In this document: piece after piece, positions 55,127-59,376 of the stretch | How the letters are laid out: each line of letters begins with the position of its first letter | Numbering within the stretch: position 1 is the stretch's first letter | From: Chara braunii | Lineage: Eukaryota > Streptophyta > Charophyceae > Charales > Characeae | Length of the DNA stretch: 59,376 nt | Direction: 5' to 3' | Assembly (NCBI GenBank): GCA_003427395.1 | Contig: BFEA01000182.1 | Location: 623,592-682,967 of the forward strand | Position numbers and translations under genes: made by a program | Notes under the pieces: model-generated | What the model was told of the DNA's origin: nothing | Databases searched by the model: none | What the model saw: only the letters and a program-made list of their open reading frames with translations

Positions 55127-55882
55127 GTGTATGTATTGGGAATGCTGAGCATTCGTGCCATCTAGGAGCTGTTCAGTCTTTGTTCCATATGGCCTCGCAT
55201 TGAGCTTTTATTGGCTGTTTTATTTGTTGGAGGTCATTGCATGCTCTGTTTTTTGCGTGTGACTGTATGTTTGCCCCTGTTTTTCCTGACGTCGTTGGTT
55301 TAACAAAACCGAATGGTACTATGTTTTTGAAACTTTTTTTTGTTTTTCTATTCGTCGGGAGCAACACGTGCTGGGAACCGGGCCCAGCATCCCTTATAGG
55401 ACTATACAAGTCATTTGAAATACCAGGGCCATTACCTGGCTTCGGCTAAGAAAAATCTGAGAACTATTAAAGTAATTCAGGGAAATTTAGGAAAAACATG
55501 GATAACTGCTGACCTATTGCTAGGCTGCTCAAGCAGCTGTCTCTGGTTTTATACTTTTAGACTTTTAGTTCATGTCTTGTTTTACAGGGTGGTTCTGTGT
55601 AAAGGCATATTTTGTTAGTTCGGGATGTGTTCTGTTCATTGGGTGTTACTGTCTCTTCTTCTTATCAACCTGCTGCTTGCCTACTGCATTTGTGATAGTT
55701 GTTGGGTATTCACGGCACATTCTGTTTGTTGGGTGCTTGCGGTGTGTTCTATTTGTTGGGGGTGCTAGCAGAGCATGCCTTTTTGACAGTGTGGGGGGAA
55801 AAATGGTGCGTCGGTTATATTTATTGGGTGTTACTCCGGTTGCCTGTTATGTGCCTTTAATCGTTGGGGTTTGCTTGCGCAG
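55127..55882 (+). other. Intron-like interval
   Basis: T-rich, with CTGTTCATTGGGTGTTACTG-like words repeated at 55631, 55728 and 55827. No element recognised. Confidence 0.4.
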
Positions 55883-55999
55883 GTGGAGCAGGGGAAAGTC
55901 GTTCAGTGCTTCAATGAGGATGGAAGAGCTGTCTGGGTCTGCTTTTGCTTGGGATTGCTGGCAGAATCCAGTGAAGAGCTTATCTATGTCATTCTGCAG
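55883..55999 (+). CDS. Candidate host-gene exon (unidentified protein)
   Basis: Exactly 39 codons between GTTTGCTTGCGCAG and CTGCAG-GTTGGT, phase 0 on both sides. VEQGKVVQCFNEDGRAVWVC and LLAESSEELIYVILQ read like an ordinary conserved protein, with no stop in frame inside the splice bounds. Confidence 0.55.
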
Positions 56000-56511
56000 G
56001 TTGGTTCACTGGCAATTGATAAGGGGGCTAGATATGTTTTTTTGTAAAACACCTAAAGGGCCTATAAACCTAAAACTTATGGTTCTGCGTGGGAGTTGTT
56101 CTTCACGCAGTGTAGAGTAATACTGCTTAGGCTAAGGAGATGCTTAGACCCCATCCCCTTTACTGGCGAAGTAGCCAGTGTAATACTGTAGAGTAATACT
56201 GCTTAGGCTAAGAAGATGCCTAGACCCCTTCCCCTTTACTGGCGAAGTAGCCAGTGTATTGACTGTGGCAGGGAACAGTAGGTTCAACTTCAGTCTTTCA
56301 ATGCCTGTGGTAGTTTGTAGATAAATTGGGGTCGTCCTTAGGACCTCGATACAGTTCCTGCGGTTTGGTTTTGCAACATTGTCACTATGGCACTACTTGG
56401 AATCACTGCTGCCAGGTGCACATTCCACCCTCTTTTCTACACTTCTTTGTGAGCCTCCATTTTTTTTTCTTTTTTCTTTTTTCTTTTTTTTGGTTCATGC
56501 TTTCATAGCAG
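56000..56511 (+). repeat. Intron with a 76-bp tandem duplication
   Basis: AGAGTAATACTGCTTAGGCT to GTAGCCAGTGTA occurs at 56114-56189 and 56190-56265 with three differences. The remainder is T-rich toward the acceptor at 56511. Confidence 0.8.
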
Positions 56512-56648
56512 TCTGACTGTAATAACCACGTTGCGAGGCCGAAGGCACTGTCTCCTGATATCCAACTGCTGTACCGAATTTTGAAGAAACAGGGAAGTTT
56601 CAAACACGTGTTTGACTGTGAAGACTCCACTCGTGGGCAGGGATGGTC
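56512..56648 (+). CDS. Candidate host-gene exon (unidentified protein)
   Basis: After GCTTTCATAGCAG, a frame begins SDCNNHVARPKALSPDIQLL and continues YRILKKQGSFKHVFDCED to a canonical donor GTC-GTATGT, leaving two bases of a codon. Entry phase fits the 55883 exon, and exit phase fits the one-base entry of the exon at 57419. The frame stops soon after the donor, as expected for an exon boundary. Confidence 0.55.
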
Positions 56649-56701
56649 GTATGTAAAATACGCACAAGCACACATACACACATGACATACGTGGTTTTTT
56701 G

Positions 56702-57180
56702 CTAGGAAGATTTTCATGACCGGCCGGTCACCCAGGCACGACGCTCGGAATACCCGGGCATGGGGGGAAAACAAATATTAAAAAAAATAAAAAATTGGTG
56801 GTGGGGTTTTTCCGCGTTCTCCGAGAGGAGCCCAAATCCGGGCTCTTTTCTTTTTTTGAGTGTTGGCTGTCAAGGGGGGCCAAGGATGGTATAAATGAAA
56901 TTTAAAGGGGATAAAGGGGTTTAAAGGGGGGTGCCTTAGTGTGATTTGGTTATTTTGTTTTTTTATCTTCAGTTCCGTGAGGAATTCTGATGTGACTCTC
57001 AGCCAAAAGTTGTTTGTATTGCAATTCTATTATTCTACACAACATATTTTTCTTTCAGAATTTTTTTTTTTTGTGTGCTGGTACTGCCCGGGCCCATGCC
57101 AGGGGGTCATGCCCGGCCGGTCACCCGGGCACCAAACCGGGCGTGATGTCGGGACCCGGGTGCCCGGAATATGTCCCTAG
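56702..57180. mobile_element. 479-bp TIR element in a host intron, duplication GTTTTTTG
   Basis: Starts CTAGG and ends CCTAG with exact 8-bp GTTTTTTG at 56694-56701 and 57181-57188. Subterminal DNA at both ends is rich in CCGGCCGG, ACCCGGG and GCCCGG palindromes. Length and end motif parallel the 8364-8836 element (473 bp, CTAGGTT). No transposase. Confidence 0.8.
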
Positions 57181-57418
57181 GTTTTTTGTTATCGACCTCA
57201 ATGGTTTATGTTTGTTAGTATACGATGCTGTTAGAGACTTCCTGTTGTTCATTTTGGGCCGGATGGATACTTGGACATCTTTTTCATGTGGTACATGTGA
57301 GTTTTTTGTTGTTGTTGATGAGAGGGCTTAGACACTGTTTGCTGTGGGTGTGGTTTCCATGGTCTGCTGGTCTGGAGCACATGGAGAAGAAGGGTGGTCT
57401 CTAGGGCACTTTAAGCAG

Positions 57419-57593
57419 TGGCATTTCTGCTGTTGAGGGAGGTCTCGTGGTGTCAGGTCCGATTTGTGAAGTGTTCATGGACAGGATCAAAGGGCTTTCA
57501 TTGTGGGCGAGGTTCCTATGGGACGAGTTTTTGGACTCTTTGGGGATGAGATTCCTACGGCGTGCTATATCTGGTGGAGCTCCTGGTGCTGTG
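57419..57593 (+). CDS. Candidate host-gene exon, possibly terminal
   Basis: The acceptor CACTTTAAGCAG, then one base completing the split codon, is followed by GISAVEGGLVVSGPICEVFM and DRIKGLSLWARFLWDEFLDS in frame, running to a TGA at 57594. Donors shortly before the stop (CTG-GTGGAG, CTG-GTGCTG) leave open whether it continues. Family not recognised. Confidence 0.5.
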
Positions 57594-57596
57594 TGA

Positions 57597-57733
57597 ACCT
57601 TCTGGCCATGCATGCTGTTCTTTTTTTTTTGGTCTTTTGTTGGTAGCGAAGGCAGCAGTGCTTACATGGTAGGGCAGTCAGGTCTTTTGTTTGGGGATGC
57701 TTTTTTTTCAAGATACAGATTTGACTTTTATTG

Positions 57734-57815
<82 letters not shown>

Positions 57816-58270
57816 AGGATGTTCAGACGAGGAATGTTGATCACAATGGGCAGATCTGGAAACAAAACCTGCCACTCTCTCTCTCTCTCCCTCTGTAGAG
57901 GTCAGCAATTTGGATGGCATAACCTTGGGAAGCTGATCATATGAGCTTTCTCTCTGGAGGATATGTTCCCGCTCTCTCCCTCTCTCTCCCTTTCTCTCGA
58001 TCATCATATGGGCTGCACTCCTTGCCTCACTGAAAGGGAAGCACAACAACACTGGAAAGGAATTTGAAGCTCAACAAGTGAAGACATCAAACACTGCACT
58101 GTTTAATAGTGTTTATGGAAAGTAATTGAACCACAAATGCTTAACGAAGGGCGTGCTGAGCTGTCTATGAGAGAGAATTGAACTGCAAATGTGGTATTTT
58201 CATATGTGGCCATTTTGATTTGAACCATCCCGAGCACCTATTTTTTTCAACCCCCTGCTTTCTCTCCCAG
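57597..58270. other. Intron-like or 3' interval
   Basis: Includes a compound microsatellite, and CT-rich text at 57880-57999 opening a short possible exon after CTCCCTCTGTAG (57899). No gene established. Confidence 0.35.
57736..57814. repeat. Compound (GT)n(GA)n microsatellite
   Basis: About 19 GT units directly followed by about 20 GA units. Confidence 0.95.
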
Positions 58271-58324
58271 CTGGTCTTGGCCTTCTGGGAAGATGTGACA
58301 TTGGGACTCTATCAAGGCCAATGA
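58271..58324 (+). CDS. Possible short terminal exon
   Basis: The acceptor CTGCTTTCTCTCCCAG is strong, and the frame reads LVLAFWEDVTLGLYQGQ then TGA. Its phase is 0, which would need a different donor choice in the preceding exon. Weakly supported. Confidence 0.25.
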   Translation: MVLAFWEDVTLGLYQGQ

Positions 58325-58849
58325 ATTTATCACTTCGCTCCATGAGATGCCGGAAAGAAACACTAGCTGACATTTTGGAAAAGCAGAATAGGTAGTTGAG
58401 ATGAGAACAGAAAAGGTTGAAACGACTCCCAGTATTCAGAATTTGTGTAGATTGAAAACAGAGCTTTGGGAAAATGAGGGAAGTCCATTTCTTGTGCTGG
58501 GAGTCTCTCTCTCATTTGTCTTAGCAATGCTCGTGCCCTTTCTTTTTCATTATTATTTAAACTTTAAAGCTGTCATCTCCTCATCGGGGCACATCTGTAT
58601 ATACATTTTTTTCTCTCAATTTTTTCGCACTATAGACCATCGGGGCACTTCTGAGACCGCGAACAGACCCTAGGGGCACTGCTAGCAAGCTCTACTCTGT
58701 GCGGGGAGTAGTACTCAAAGCTCCTAATCCTAGTAGAGGATGGCTGGACATTCACTCTTGCCAAGATCAGCTAGGGAGGGCGAGCCAACTTTCTCAGCTG
58801 GTGAACCCTAAGTCCGCTGCAGGGGGGCATGGGGGATCAAACAGATGGT
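58325..58849. other. Interval with no recognised gene
   Basis: No repeat or exon boundary was convincing. Confidence 0.3.
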
Positions 58850-58915
58850 GTGGGGAATTGAACCCCCGACGTCCTTTATGCCATGCTCTACCAAATGAGC
58901 TAGGCTGCTGGCTCA
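58850..58915 (-). repeat. tRNA-like (SINE-head-like) sequence
   Basis: Minus strand has TAGCTCATTTGGTAGAGC (A box and D-arm) and GGTTCAATTCC (B box) with a GGGGG/CCCC T-stem. Only about 18 nt lie between D-arm and T-arm, five fewer than a normal tRNA, so the anticodon arm cannot form. No poly(A) follows. Related in type to the SINE at 5480. Confidence 0.5.
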
Positions 58916-59058
58916 ATGCTCAGGCCCTTTTGTTACTACCTCCACCCCTTTTTTCCGACCACGTTCAGCAATTCATCACGCCTCAGTGTTGGTGCAGTGC
59001 GTACCAGTACAGAGTTATAATTTTAACTAAGTTTCAATCCACTTCCCTGCACGACGAC

Positions 59059-59331
59059 TCATGTTGCAAGTGGAGCCTCATCAGGGAACTGTTCAGGCAA
59101 TCCTTTTGAGCGCTTATATCCTGTAAACCAGCTTTGCCCTGAATATATTTTGTCAAACCTGTTTTTGGTTTTCCCGACGTTGGAGCAGCAAACCCAACAA
59201 GTTCGGGCTATCGGGTCACAGCAGGGATGGCAATTGTGTGTACTTGGGTTTCTGCGATAATGTTTCAGCAGGGAAGAAAAGTTGTTTTCTTTTTCCGTAT
59301 TTTTCCCAAACATGCTGGAACCTTTCTGCAT
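59059..59331 (-). CDS. Unrecognised Cys/His-rich open frame
   Basis: Ninety codons with a cluster HNCHPCCDPIARTCWVCC that resembles a metal-binding knuckle, flanked by basic segments (LLKHYRRNPSTHN, GKTKNRFDKIYSG). It may be the end of a retroelement protein (a Cys-rich linker as in Penelope-like elements is conceivable) continuing beyond the window, but I cannot identify it. Confidence 0.25.
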   Translation of the reverse strand: MQKGSSMFGKNTEKENNFSSLLKHYRRNPSTHNCHPCCDPIARTCWVCCSNVGKTKNRFDKIYSGQSWFTGYKRSKGLPEQFPDEAPLAT

Positions 59332-59376
59332 CTGTGATCGTTTTCAATTTTTTTGGTCAAAGTGCAAGGAAGATGA

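Noticed and set aside
58850-58915. Functional tRNA gene
   Set aside because: About five bases too short between D-arm and T-arm to form an anticodon stem-loop.

Overview
The window is eukaryotic, repeat-rich DNA from a plastid-bearing plant-lineage nucleus. Three things point there: decayed chloroplast DNA (the end of rpl2 followed by the start of rps19, and a psb30/ycf12-like frame), plant-type Ty3/gypsy elements with chromodomain-like integrase tails, and a tRNA-Met-type primer site. Very long, transposon-packed introns and a coiled-coil gag of a type I associate with Chara make a charophyte alga such as Chara my best guess. That is inference, not a search result.

Layout. 1-7 kb: non-coding repeats, including a solo LTR (2803-4981), a poly(A)-tailed tRNA-like SINE and two degenerate hammerhead-ribozyme motifs. 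7.2-17.4 kb: candidate exons of an unidentified host gene separated by short TIR elements, a hAT-like element, minisatellites and the plastid-derived segment. 17.4-45.1 kb: a nested pile of LTR retrotransposons. Element B (minus) is framed by LTRs at 17438 and 45077 with TGTT on both sides. Element A (plus, 22456-30158, repeat ATTT) lies inside it, and element C (minus, 34775 to about 43588) is inserted in B's gag. 45.2-54.9 kb: element D (minus, repeat CAGC), whose right LTR carries a further nested insertion. 54.9-57.6 kb: four more host exons with compatible reading phases, interrupted by a 479-bp TIR element. The remainder is intron-like or intergenic.

No retroelement here looks autonomous. 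All four carry stops or frameshifts, and all four have a changed residue in or next to the reverse-transcriptase YxDD box. At least three have lost the protease catalytic aspartate. Four independent LTR insertions give 4-bp target duplications, where plant Ty3/gypsy elements usually give 5 bp. Three TIR elements have 8-bp duplications.

Coordinates of exons, LTR ends and repeats were read by eye from splice motifs, repeat comparison and frame. The host gene is unidentified. Many shared-motif claims need alignment to firm up.
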